Assembly (NCBI GenBank): GCA_032433765.1
Contig: JAVIAB010000041.1
Coordinates: 80,123,555 to 80,187,554 of the forward strand
Direction of reading: 5' to 3'
DNA: 64,000 nt
From: Megaustenia siamemsis
Lineage: Eukaryota; Mollusca; Gastropoda; Stylommatophora; Ariophantidae
Part shown: piece by piece, positions 15,157 to 25,719 of the stretch
Layout of the letters: each line of letters begins with the position of its first letter
Position numbering within the stretch: the first letter of the stretch is position 1
The notes under the pieces: generated by a model
What the model saw: the letters and a program-made list of their open reading frames with translations, nothing else
What the model was told of the DNA's origin: nothing
The model's database searches: none
Position numbers and translations under genes: made by a program

Positions 15157-15158
<2 letters not shown>
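14994..15158. other. Unique intronic spacer
   Basis: Non-repetitive sequence between the 29-bp array and a CT microsatellite. I see no exon-like or RNA-like feature in it. Confidence 0.5.
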
Positions 15159-15221
<63 letters not shown>

Positions 15222-15275
15222 CGCTCTCTCTCTCTCTCTCTCTCTCTTTCTTTCTCTCGCTCTCTCTCTCTCTCA
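15159..15275. repeat. (CT)n microsatellite
   Basis: An almost pure CT dinucleotide run with occasional TTTC interruptions. The Leu-Ser and Arg-Glu reading frames through it are artefacts of the two-base period. Confidence 0.95.
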
Positions 15276-15324
15276 TTGAGTTATTTGCGGAAGTTATTTT
15301 AGTTAGAAGTTATTTATCTTCTAT

Positions 15325-15872
15325 TCTTGTTGCCATGTCTTGGGTTCCTATCTTTTGTTCTTCAATTCTTTCAGTCATGTCTTGGTCTCCTATCTCTTAT
15401 TCTTCAATTCTTTCTGTCATGTCTTGGTCCCTATCTTTTGTTCTTCAATTCTTTCAGCCATGTCTTGGTATCCTGTATCTTGTTATTCAATTCTTTCTGT
15501 CATGTCTTGGTCCCTATCTTTTGTTCTTCAATTCTTTCAGTCATGTCTTGGTCTCCTATCTCTTATTCTTCAATTCTTTCTGTCATGTCTTGGTCCCTAT
15601 CTTTTGTTCTTCAATTCTTTCAGTCATGTCTTGGTATCCTGTATCTTGTTATTCAATTCTTTCTGCCATGTCTTGGTCCCTATCTTTTGTTCTTCAATTC
15701 TTTCAGTCATGTCTTGGTATCCTGTATCTTGTTCTTCAATTCTTTCAGTCATGTCTTGGTATCCTGTATCTTGTTCTTCAATTCTTTCAGTCATGTCTTG
15801 GTATCCTGTATCTTGTTATTCAATTCTTTCTGCCATGTCTTGGTCCCTATCTATTGTTCTTCAATTGTTCAG
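15325..15872. repeat. About 42-bp minisatellite, about 13 copies
   Basis: A tandem array with core GTTCTTCAATTCTTTCAGTC and then ATGTCTTGG. Two alternating unit types differ in the middle (GGTATCCTGTATC or GGTCCCTATC), giving periods of 42 and 41. All three + frames stay open by chance, producing overlapping Phe/Leu/Ser-rich frames, and no gene is supported. Confidence 0.9.
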
Positions 15873-16917
15873 CCTAATTTTGATCTCTTGTCTCTTGTTC
15901 CACCAAGCTTCCTCAACTTCTGTGTTCCACCAGGGCGGATGCGTCCATCTCTCCTGCCTCCTGCGAGGGGCGCCCTATTTCCTATGTCTGATTTCCTAAA
16001 GACATCCTGGTCTGTGTTCTCAAAGTGGATCGTTTGGAGCTTGCTTTTCTGGCTTCTATTCTGCCGTTCGCTATCAGGATCACACATGGATACTGATCAC
16101 CTCCGTGGAATCACAGTACACTCCAGCTGCAAACTAATGCCAGGTCTATGACACTATCAGAGTTTCCTGTTCTAATGGCCATTCTGGTTGCTCTTCCGTT
16201 GTTCAAGCACACTCAATCAGCCAACTCTCTTATTCTCCCTCTCTTTATACTGAGCATCTTATTTCTACAATTTATTTCCTTATTTCAACTATATGTCTCT
16301 GTTGTACTGTGAATCTTATTTTTTCAATAGATGTCGGGACTCCCACGTAAGTCAACGGTGTAACGAATGGTTAACCCTTGATGAGACGTTTCAATAAGCG
16401 ATACAATGACATCATCGACCATAGGGAGCATCACCGGGGGTTGATAGTTAAACAAAAAAGTCCCCAATAACCTGAAGGCCAGACAACTAGGCGCTAATCA
16501 ACACCGTAGACTTCCGAATCCCCACGTAAGTCGGACACCGGGTGGGTGTAAGGAGTCCCCAAGCCGACGGGTCTATAAAAGGACGTCGCTGCTGCAGTGG
16601 CCACTTCATTTCGACTGGAAAGCACAGCAACCTGCTAGGGAAAGACAGGTAAATTTAACTAATTTCGAGTGTTGCGTATTAAATGTAGTTCTCTTGTGCC
16701 AGGTATAGAGTGTAAGCCTTAGAGGCAAAGCAGCAGGAGGTCGACGCTGAGAGTCATGACCCAGGCGGGCCCACATCCCCCAGAGTGTCAAGAAGATAAA
16801 GGGCCGAACCACTTGCTCGATGAGGGGTTCCCTTCTGATGATCAGATTGCCTCCTCCTGTGAAGCTCTGTACATGAGTTTCCTACTACCGCTGCATTTTC
16901 TGACTGTCGTTTTCTTT
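15873..16917 (+). other. Unique intronic stretch with a TATA-like promoter motif
   Basis: About 1 kb of mostly unique sequence. A TATAAAA sits at 16574-16580 in GC-richer surroundings, and a possible donor CAG-GTAAAT lies at about 16647. The motif CCCACGTAAGTC occurs twice (16342 and 16522). Together with an AATAAA at 18033 this could be a degraded retroelement or LTR-like unit on the + strand, opposite to the host gene. No coding domain supports that, so it is a weak inference. Confidence 0.35.
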
Positions 16918-17030
16918 TTCTCTCTCTCTCGTTCTTTCTCTCTCTCTCTCTCTCTCTCTCTCGTTCTTTCTCTCTCTTTCTCTCTATCTCTCTCTTTCTC
17001 TCTCTCTCGTTCTTTCTCTTTCTCTATTGC
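16918..17030. repeat. CT-rich microsatellite
   Basis: A run of CTCTCT broken by CGTT and TTTC. It is unstable simple sequence with no gene. Confidence 0.9.
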
Positions 17031-17034
17031 TTGT

Positions 17035-17145
17035 TCACTTTAATTCCTTTTGGTAACTCTTGCCGCCAACTGCGAATGAACAAAACAGCGACATCTGTCG
17101 GCAACACATACCTTTCAGGGGCGACAAGTCTAACAACACAACAGC
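17035..17145 (-). repeat. Dispersed repeat fragment, copy 1
   Basis: It contains GCGACATCTGTCGGCAACAC and then ATACCTTTCAGGGGCGACAAGT. The same block recurs at 18726-18783 and 18797-18842, so this is an interspersed repeat. Read on minus it includes CTGAAAGGTATGTG, which is a good splice donor consensus. The family is not identified. Confidence 0.6.
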
Positions 17146-17499
17146 TGTAGACGTGGGGGTTGAGATACCACGAGAAAGAAGGAGAGGAAGGGAGAAAGCG
17201 GGATTGTCCGAGGTGAATGACAAGCAACCGGAAACGATAATAAAGTCCACGAGAAGGAGAAAAGAAAAATATGAACTAGACTATCTCGAGATTTGCGGGG
17301 GTGTATTAGTCGAGAAACTAAACACGTGGATCGATTTGATTGGAGAAGCCGACAAATATTTAATGAGGAGACACAAAGAAATGGAGGATTTTTCTAGGAG
17401 AAAATTAGAGATGACACACGCGTAGGTGTAGCGAGTGCTGGACAAAGATAGATGGAACCTCGAGGATTAGGTTAGGGGTTTACAGAGAATTAAAGTCCA
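17146..17499. other. Intronic sequence with an unassigned short reading frame
   Basis: A 121-residue + strand frame (17060-17425), rich in Arg, Lys and Glu, starts inside the dispersed repeat and ends here. I recognise no domain, and its start lies in repeat sequence, so I do not call it a gene. It could be a decayed fragment of a mobile element. Confidence 0.3.
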
Positions 17500-17880
17500 C
17501 AAGACGAATAGAATAAGTAGGTCAGCATTAGATCGGAAGAGGCTGTTCAGTGGGGAGCAGTCTCGATATAAGTACACTAAACTGGTAGAATAAGTATATT
17601 AGACTTAGACCTGAGGAGGTCGTTCAATAGGGAACAGTCTCAATATAGGTGCACTAAACTGGTAGAATAAGTATATTAGACTTAGACCTGAGGAGGTCGT
17701 TCAATGGGGAACAGTCTCTATATAAGTACACTAAACTGGTAGAATAAGTATATTAGACTTAGACCTGAGGAGGTCGTTCAATGGGGAACAGTTTTGATAT
17801 AGGTACACTAAACTGGTAGAATAAGTATATTAGACTTAGACCTGAGGTGATCGTTCAATGGTGAACGGTCTCCGCTTAAG
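17500..17880. repeat. 77-bp tandem repeat, about 5 copies
   Basis: GGTAGAATAAGTATATTAGA recurs at 17584, 17661, 17738 and 17815, a period of exactly 77 bases, with a degenerate copy before it. The units end in a GTTCAATGGGGAACAGTCTC-like block that includes a short inverted motif (GTTC...GAAC). Confidence 0.9.
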
Positions 17881-18469
17881 TAAGTAGATAAGTAGAGAAG
17901 TGTGTAGAAGCCTAGGGCCCTGTGGCGAGCAACATTGCTACTAGGCAGCGTGTGAATGACCTTATTACCAAACATTGGTTATGTAATGTCATGTAAACAT
18001 GTTAAACACGTCGCCCATGGATTGGGCTGTGAAATAAAGACTGTTTGCATAAAAGTTTTCTAATTGGGGTGTGTCCAACAGTTAGCAGATCACGCCTGGT
18101 GAAGAAAGAGTTGGGAACGTTAAAGGAAAGAAACAAAAAGTCGCAGGCACGACACAAGTCGAAGTACAAAACACTATACTCTAACACGGGACACGTTATA
18201 ACGTGTCGGGGTTTCCCAAGCGAGAGAATCTCGTGATTGACCAAGATCCAGGAATCCAGGAAGGTCAGGGCCAAGGCGCAAGTGTGTCGCCTGTCGTATT
18301 GCACGGCCAGAGACCAGGGCAGCTGATTATAACAGCTGATTCACGAGTGATTCCCGGTATCAAATGATTTATCAGCTGTCCAGATATCGCCGCCGTAGTA
18401 CGAAGCATACCATCAAGAGACTCCATCAAGAAACGTCCTCCTAATGAAGAAGAGCTCCTTCTGATTCTC
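17881..18469. other. Unique intronic sequence with an AATAAA
   Basis: Non-repetitive sequence. AATAAA is present on + at 18033-18038, about 1.45 kb after the TATA-like motif at 16574. The reading frames on both strands are short and resemble nothing I know. Nothing else is supported. Confidence 0.4.
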
Positions 18470-18708
18470 AAAACATCGTCCTGATACATTTTTACATTAA
18501 AATACCTATTCCCGATACATTTTTACATTAAAATACCTATTCCCGATACATTTTTACATTAAAATACCTATTCCCGATACATTTTTACGTTAAAATACCT
18601 ATTCCTGATACATTTTTACATTAAAATACCTATTCCTGATACATTTTTACATTAAAATACCTATTCCCGATACATTTTTACATTAAAATACCTATTCCTG
18701 ATACTGTT
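18470..18708. repeat. 31-bp minisatellite, about 8 copies
   Basis: Core GATACATTTTTACATTAAAA followed by TACCTATTCCC, 31-base period, very homogeneous and therefore probably young. It sits in the intron just downstream (minus sense) of the 18823-18947 exon. Confidence 0.95.
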
Positions 18709-18725
18709 ACGTCAAAACCCGTTCC

Positions 18726-18842
18726 TGATACACAACGACACCTGTCGGCGACACATACCTCTCAGAGGCGACAAGTATAACTTTCAACCAACACAACAGC
18801 GACACCTGTCGGCGAGACATACCTTTCAGGCGCGGTAAGTCT
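18726..18842 (-). repeat. Two tandem copies of the dispersed repeat, one forming the exon's donor
   Basis: The block CGACACCTGTCGGCGACACA is present twice, 71 bases apart, and matches 17086-17135. The right copy overlaps the end of the fucosyltransferase exon. Its CTGAAAG-GTATGT provides the splice donor and it encodes the last residues (about LDLPRLKG) before the junction. The left copy has diverged at the donor (CTGAGAG-GTATGT). Confidence 0.65.
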
Positions 18843-18947
18843 AACATTGAAAAGTTGTTCTTGCGTTCAGGTGCCTCTTGTGTCCACATTACCCAGAGCT
18901 GATGGGGCGGTCTCCTGAACTTTGGGATGTAGTCTTCTGTCATCATT
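18823..18947 (-). CDS. Alpha-1,3-fucosyltransferase, internal exon
   Basis: A 125-base exon encoding the GT10 segment FRRPPHQLWVMWTQEAPERK, the family's conserved RPP-x-Q-x-W-V-x-x-x-x-E-x-P block that precedes FNWTM. The acceptor is TTTTGATTCCAG just right of 18947, and the donor is GTATGT at 18822-18817. It starts with one base that completes an Arg codon from the exon at 21880 and ends with one base that pairs with GT of the 11424-12109 exon to give Gly. Both junctions keep frame. The last eight residues and the donor overlap a dispersed repeat. A 15-bp satellite begins about 70 bases upstream. Confidence 0.9.
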
Positions 18948-19014
18948 CTGGAATCAAAAGATTGAGTCAGGATTTGACTTCTGTCCTCATTCTGGAATAT
19001 AAACTAATTCAACA

Positions 19015-20106
19015 GTAAAGTTAACAATAACTAATGAAACAATAACTAATGAAACAATAACTAGTGAAACAATAACTAATGAAACAATAACTAGTGAAAC
19101 AATAACTAATGAAACAATAACTAGTGAAACAATAACTAATGAAACAATAACTAATGAAACAATAACTAGTAAAACAATAACTAGTAAAACAAAAAGTAAT
19201 GAAACAATAACTAATGAAACAATAAGTAATGAAACAATAATTAGTGAAATAATAACTAGTGGAACAATAGCTAATGAAACAATAACTAGTGAAACAATAA
19301 CTAGTGAAACAATAACTAGTGAAACAATAAGTAAAGAAACAATAAGTAATGAAACAATAACTAGTGAAACAATAAGTAATGAAACAATAAGTAAAGAAAC
19401 AATAACTAATGGAACAATAAGTAAAGAAACAATAAGTAATGAAACAATAACTAATGAAACAATAACTAATGGAACAATAACTAGTGAAACAATAAGTAAT
19501 GAAACAATAACTAGTGAAGCAATTAAGTAATGACACAATAACTAGTGAAACAATAAGTAATGAAACAATAAGTAATGAAACAATAACTAATGGAACAATA
19601 AGTAAAGAAACAATAAGTAATGAAACAATAACTAATGAAACAATAAGTAATGAAACAATAAGTAATGAAACAATAATTAGTGAAATAATAACTAGTGTAA
19701 CAATAGCTAATGAAACAATAACTAGTGAAACAATAATTAATGATACAATAGCTAATGAAACAATAAGTAATGAAACAATAAGTAATGAAACAATAACTAA
19801 TGAAACAATAACTAATGGAACAATAACTAGTGAAACAATAGCTAATGAAACAATACGTAATGGAACAATAATTAGTGAAACAATAACTAATGAAACAATA
19901 ACTAATGAAACAATAATTAGTGAAACAATAACTAATGAAACAATAAGTAATGAAACAATAACTAATGAAACAATATCTAGTGAAACAATACGTAATGAAA
20001 CAATAATTAGTGAAACAATAACTAATGAAACAATAAGTAATGAAACAATAACTAGTGAAACGATAACTAATGAAACAATAACTAATGAAATAATAATTAG
20101 TGAAAC
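19015..20106. repeat. 15-bp minisatellite, left half, about 73 copies
   Basis: The unit is AACAATAACTAATGA with CTAGTGA, GTAATGA and TTAGTGA variants. Because 15 is a multiple of three, long frames rich in Asn-Glu-Thr-Ile or Val-Ser-Leu stay open by chance. It continues beyond a solo LTR that was inserted into it. Confidence 0.95.
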
Positions 20107-20978
20107 TGTAATGGTATATTTATTATCTTGATTATTTCTGAAGTTATTGTCTTGTAGATTTGTTGACATCACATCACGTTACATTGATTACAACGTTAAT
20201 CAGGACAAACTCTTGCACAATATAATTAATGATAATCAGTTTATTGATTTCTGCTGGCACATGATCTATAGTCTTGAATGCACTATTGAAATGAATATTA
20301 CTTAATTGGGGATATCTCTGAGGCAATTCGCCGAATAGTTATGAGGTATCCCAAGTGCATACATGGCATACCACTTATTCGTCTGACAATCATTCAACTT
20401 ACGAACTTGTAGCATGTATGAAGCACACAGTCTTGGAACACTTAAAAAAAAACTTTCACAACACTAATGTTCATATAAGGCTCCGCATGCTCTCTATCAA
20501 TTCTCTATCAATAACAACTTCTAAACTGACTTGAACTATAACTTGGCGATTCCTAATCTTCTTAACTAACTGGCTTCACTTTCTAATCTAAACTTCCACT
20601 TGTTCTGACGGTTCTAACTCTAATTATCTAATTCTCCTTTCTAACTGTTATTAATCTAACTAGAACCTTACTGACTACTATCTGACTTCCTGCCTGATCC
20701 TCTCTGACTCTATCTCTGTCTATTCTCTAAACCTTCCCGTGCTGAAGTTTATATACTCTCCGCTGAGCGAGTAGGGTCTTCTTTGATCTATCCGTTTCTT
20801 TGATCTCTCCAGTTCCCCGATTTTCCTCGCCGAAAACTGTAGTGTAGGAGTTCAAAGACAGTTTTTGCTCGTCCGGTCCTCTGAGCCGGTCGCTGCTACA
20901 TGATACTGCTATTGTCTACTGCGAAGCGGGTAACAACTAAGTCAGCCTGCCTGGTGCTTCCACTAGCTTACTGTTACA
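20107..20978 (-). mobile_element. Solo LTR of a retrotransposon
   Basis: An 872-base unique segment interrupts the 15-bp array. It begins TGTAA and ends TTACA, a perfect 5-base inverted pair, and is flanked on both sides by AAAC (20103-20106 and 20979-20982), a 4-base duplication typical of Gypsy-type integration. On minus it shows a TATATAAA box (complement near 20750-20760) and AATAAA signals toward its 3' end. No internal retroviral genes are present, so recombination between two LTRs probably removed them. Because the flank is itself repetitive, the AAAC match has limited weight. Confidence 0.7.
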
Positions 20979-21868
20979 AAACAATGACTAATGAAACAAT
21001 AGCTAATGAAAAAATAACTAGTGAAACAATAACTAGTGAAACAATAAGTAATGAATCAATAATTAATGAAACAATAGCTAATGAAAAAATAACTAGTGAA
21101 ACAATAACTAGTGAAACAATAAGTAATTAAAACAATAACTCTTGAAACAATAACTAGTGAAACAATAAGTAATTAAAACAATAACCAGTGAAACAATAAG
21201 TAATGAAACAATAAGTAATGAAACAATAAGTAATGAAACAATAATTAGTGAAACAATAAGTAATGAAACAATATCTAATGAAACAATAAATAGTGAAACA
21301 ATAAGTAATGCAACAATAATTAATGGAACAATAAGTAATGAAACAATAACTAATGAAACAATAACTAATGAAACAATAAGTAATAACAATAACTAATGAA
21401 ACAATAAGAAGTGAAAAAAAATAATGAAACAATAACTAATGAAACAATAAATAGTAAAACAATAAGTAATGAAACAATAACTAATGAAACAATAACTAGT
21501 GAAACAATAAGTAATGAAACAATAACTAGTGAAACAATAAGTAATGAAACAATAACTAATGAAACAATAACAAGTGAAACAATAAATAATGAAACAATAA
21601 CAAATGAAACAATAACTTGTGAAACAATAACTAATGAATCAATAACTAATGGAACAATAAGTAATGAAACAATTACCAATGAAACAATAATGAAACAATA
21701 AGTAGTGAAACAATAAGTAATGATGCAATAGCTAATGAAACAATAACTAATGAAATAATAACTAGTGAAACAATAATTAGTGAAACAATAACTAATGAAA
21801 CAATAAGTAATGAAACAATAACTAATGAAACAACAAGTAATGAAAAAATAACTAATGGAACAATAACG
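20979..21868. repeat. 15-bp minisatellite, right half, about 60 copies
   Basis: The same AACAATAACTAATGA family as 19015-20106. It runs to within about 10 bases of the splice donor of the 21880-22066 exon. Confidence 0.95.
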
Positions 21869-21879
21869 AATGCAGTTAC

Positions 21880-22066
21880 CTCCAAGTGAAGAAGACCACC
21901 ACGTCAGCTGCGCTCAGGTTTGAGATGGGTTGACATCTTTCACGGAAACACTTCAGCTCTGCATGCCTGCGGTCACTGAAACACCCTATTGGTCCGTCGG
22001 AACAATTCTCAATGATAGAGAATGTTTTCATCTTGTTGTTCTTCTTAGAAAATATTCTAGATGATT
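21880..22066 (-). CDS. Alpha-1,3-fucosyltransferase, internal exon
   Basis: A 187-base exon encoding the start of the catalytic region, with several cysteines and the conserved end SNLSAADVVVFFTWR, equivalent to the GT10 segment where an aspartate-containing loop leads to a hydrophobic strand. The donor GTAACT lies at 21879-21874. The best acceptor is TCGTTTATAG immediately right of 22066, chosen because it gives two leading bases that fit the single G left by the 177-base cassette exon. The downstream junction to 18947 also keeps frame (AG + A). An alternative acceptor, TCTAAG, would break phase. Introns on both sides are satellite DNA. Confidence 0.82.
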
Positions 22067-22139
22067 CTATAAACGATAAAAAATGGATCACAAGTTGCTC
22101 AATAATAGATTGTCGGAACAAACTAAGCTAGAATAAGTC

Positions 22140-23115
22140 AAGAGAAATGTAAACAAAGATAACAACACAATATGTCTGCACAAAGTTGAACAACACACAA
22201 GTCTGCACAAAGTTGAACGCAAAAAAATGTCTGCACAAACTTCAACAACACAATAAATGTCTGCACGAAGTTGAATAACACAACAAAACTAAACGCAAAG
22301 TTGAACAACACAACAAATATTTGCACAAAACTGAACAACACAACGTGTCTGCACAAAGTTGAACAACACAAGATGTTGCATGAGGTTGAAAAACAAAACA
22401 GGCCTGCCCAAAGTTGAACAAAACAACGTGTCTACATGGAGTTGAACAACTTATATCTGCATAAAGTGGAACAACACAACATGTCTGCTCAAAGCTGAAC
22501 AATACAACAGGCCTACACAATGTTGAACAACACAACATATCTGCACAAAGTTGAACAACACAACAAATGTCTGCACAATGTTGAACAACACACGTCTGCA
22601 CAAAGTTGAAAAAAAAACAGGCCCGCACGAAGTTGAAAAACACAATACGTCTGCATGAAGTTGAACTATAAATGTCCTCACAAAGTTGAATAACACAACT
22701 TGTCTGCACAAAGTTGAACTACAAATGTCCTCACAAAGGTGAAGAACACACCATGTCTGCACAAAGTTGAAAAACAAATGTCTGCACAGAGTTGAACAAC
22801 AATACATGTCTGCACAAAATTGAACAACACAAGATGTCTGCACAAAGTTGAACAACACAACATGTCTGCACAAAGTTGAACAACACAACATGTCTGCACA
22901 AAGTTGAACAACACAACATGTATGCACAATGTTGAACAACACAACATGTCTGCACAAAGTTGAACAACACAACATGTCTGCACAAAGTTGAACAACACAA
23001 TAGGCCTGCACAATGTTGAACAACACAACATGTCTGCACAAAGTTGAACAACACAACATGTCTGCACAAAGTTGAACAACACAATATGTCTGCACAAAGT
23101 TGAACAACTCAACAT
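22140..23115. repeat. 28-bp minisatellite, about 35 copies
   Basis: Core ATGTCTGCACAAAGTTGAAC followed by AACACAAC, 28-base period, degenerate at the left end (22140-22700) and homogeneous at the right. The Cys/Phe/Val-rich minus frames are artefacts. Confidence 0.95.
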
Positions 23116-23189
23116 GTCTTAAAATGCAACACGAGATTGAGAAGATATCATGAACGGACATAAAAGAGAAATGAACGTAAAAAAAAAAA

Positions 23190-24140
23190 AAAAAGATACT
23201 GGAGCATTATATATGAATGCATTCAGCAGTATCAAGAAATAAAACAGGGTGTTAGACAAGGTTGTGTGCTGTCACCAGATTTGTTTAATATTTATAGTGT
23301 GATTATTTTAAGATCCATAAGGGGCATGCCTGGAATAACAATTGGTGGTCATAATATAAATAATCTAAGGTATGCTGATGATACAGTCATAATCGCTAAG
23401 AGAGAAAATGAGTTACAAGAAATGTTGGACATTATAGTGAAAGAAAGCAAAAATAAAGGACTCAGCCTTAATAGCAAAAAGACAGAGGTAATGGTAACAA
23501 CAAAGAAAAAGACATCACTTCAGTGCAAAATAAAGACAAGTGGAACAATATTAAAACAGGTAAATCAATTTAAATATGTGGGAACTTTGTTAACCTCAGA
23601 CGGAAGATGTACAAAAGAGGTGAGATGCAGAATGGCTCAGGCAAAAGCAGCTTTCTAAAAAATGAGGAAGATACTATGCAATCCATTTTTGACAATAAAA
23701 ACAAGAAAAAGAGTTCTTAAATATTACGTAGAGCCAGTCTTAACATATGGATGCGAATCATGGACAATAGGACAACATTCAAGAAAATCACTGGAGTCTG
23801 TAGAAATGTGGTTTTACAGACGAATGTTGAGAGTACCATGGACAGCTAAGAAGAGTAATGAAAATGTTCTGAGAGGGTCAAAGCAAAAAGAGAGCTAATT
23901 TCCAATATTAGGAAGAAACAATCATCATTTTTTGGCCCTGTAATGAGAAGAGAACTGGAATATATTGTAACATCTGGAAAAATTGAGGGACGAAGAGATA
24001 GAGGGAAGCAAAGAGAAAAAATAACAGACAGCTTAAGAGAATGGCTTGGCAGAAGGTCAACAACAGAAATGATAAATAGCTGCCGAGATCGAAAATTGTG
24101 GAGAGACATGATCAACTACGCCAGCAGGCCCGGTACTTGA
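23190..24140 (+). mobile_element. 5'-truncated LINE, reverse transcriptase C-terminal half, broken
   Basis: The sequence starts in the reverse transcriptase at a QGVRQGCVLSPDLFN motif and continues through LRYADDTVIIA (catalytic YADD). It then has the thumb region and the WTIGQHSRKSLES segment, followed by a typical LINE C-terminus ending WRDMINYASRP. There is an in-frame stop at 23656 and a frameshift between 23898 and 23943. The 3' end is a short TGATGATGATGAT tail. This is a non-LTR retrotransposon of the endonuclease/YADD type and is dead on arrival. A poly-A run at 23179-23194 precedes it. Confidence 0.85.
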
Positions 24141-24149
24141 TGATGATGA

Positions 24150-24545
24150 TGATCTAGCAGTAGAACATAATGTATGAAAGTAGCAAGCAGTAGAACATAA
24201 TGTATGAATGTATCAAGCAGTAGAACATAATGTATGAATATATCAAATAGTAGAACATAATGTATGAATGTATCAAGTAGTAGAACATAATGTATGAATG
24301 TATCAAGTAGTAGAACATAATGTATGAATGTATCAAGCAGTAGAACATAATGTATGAATATATCAAGTAGTAGAACATAATGTATGAATGTATCAAGTAG
24401 TAGAACATAATGTATGAATATATCAAGTAGTAGAACATAATGTATGAATGTATCAAGTAGTAGAACATAATGTATGAATGTATCAAGCAGTAGAACATAA
24501 TGTATGAATGTATCAAGCAGTAGAACATACTATATGAATGTATCT
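24150..24545. repeat. 30-bp minisatellite, about 13 copies
   Basis: Core AGTAGAACATAATGTATGAA followed by TGTATCAAGC, starting directly after the LINE tail. Confidence 0.93.
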
Positions 24546-24549
24546 ATCA

Positions 24550-25125
24550 GTTAATAAAGAGTTCTACAAAGATAGAAGTAATGACATGGTGGCTGGTTTA
24601 ATAGAGAGCAATAAAGAGTTCTACAAAGATAGAAGTAATGACATGGTGGCTGGTTTAATAGAGAGCAATAAAGAGTTCTACAAAGATAGAAGTAATGACA
24701 TGGTGGCTGGTTTAATAGAGAGCAATTAAGAGTTCTACAAAGATAGAAGTAATGACATGGTGACAAATTTAGTAGAGAGCAATAAAGAGTTCTATAAAGA
24801 TAGAAGTAATGACATGGTGGCTGGTTTAATAGAGAGCAATTAAGAGTTCTACAAAGATAGAAATAATGACATGGTGGCTGGTTTAATAGAGAGCAATTAA
24901 GAGTTCTACAAAGATAGAAGTAATGACATTGTGACTGGTTTAATAGAGACCAATAAAGAGTTCTACAAAGATAGAAGTAATGACATGGTGGCTGGTTTAA
25001 TAGAGAGCAATAATGAGTTCTACAAAGATAGAAGTAATGACATGGTGGCTGGTTTAATAGAGAGCAATAAAGAATTCTATAAAGATAGAAGTAATGACAC
25101 ATTATACTGTAGTAGCGAGTTATAG
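24550..25125. repeat. 57-bp minisatellite, about 10 copies
   Basis: A homogeneous array with core GAGTTCTACAAAGATAGAAG and period 57, ending at 25125. Since 57 is a multiple of three, one + frame and one minus frame stay open, and neither is a gene. Confidence 0.93.
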
Positions 25126-25129
25126 GGAG

Positions 25130-25612
25130 AGATTGCAGATTTCTTCTCTCATGCTGCCCTGTTACCAGATTTATTCTCTCACGTTAACCTGTTAACAGAT
25201 TTCTTCTCTCACGTTCTCCTGTTAACAGATTTCTTCTCTCATGCTGCCCTGTTACCAGATTTATTCTCTCACGTTAACCTGTTAACAGATTTCTTCTCTC
25301 ACGTTCTCCTGTTAACAGATTTCTTCTCTCACGCTGTCCTGTTACCAGATTTCTTCTCTCACGTTAACCTGTTAACAGATTTCTTATCTCACGTTCTCCT
25401 GTTAGTATATTTCTTCTCTCACGTTTTCCTGTTAACAGATTTCTTCTATGGCGTTTTCCTGTTAACAGATTTCTTCTCTGGCGTTCTCCTGTTAACAGAT
25501 TTCTTCTCTCACGTTTTCCTGTTAACAGATTTCTTCTCTGACGTTCTCCTGTTAGAATATTTCTTCTCTGATGTTCTCCTGTTAACAGACTTTCTCTTGA
25601 CTATTTTCTGTT
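25130..25612. repeat. Array A (30-bp), copy before cassette 1
   Basis: The unit has core TTCTTCTCTCACGTTCTCCT followed by GTTAACAGAT, about 16 copies. The same array recurs at 37925, 57366, 58318 and 61155, always before array B, and marks the start of the composite unit. Confidence 0.9.
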
Positions 25613-25719
25613 TGTAAGTTCTTTTACTTTCCTCGGCTGTGAAGATTATTTTTTAACGTTCTTGTGTTGGGGTGGGGGGAAGGGGGAGTTCCTGTTTTAA
25701 GTTATCAATTTAAAGTTCT

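Noticed and set aside
17060..17425. 121-residue basic protein on +
   Set aside because: The start lies in a dispersed repeat, there is no recognisable domain, and it is antisense within an intron. Left as unassigned.
19015..21868. Repetitive Asn-Glu-Thr-Ile or Val-Ser-Leu proteins
   Set aside because: The 15-base period keeps frames open on both strands. The region is intronic satellite with no start context or domain.
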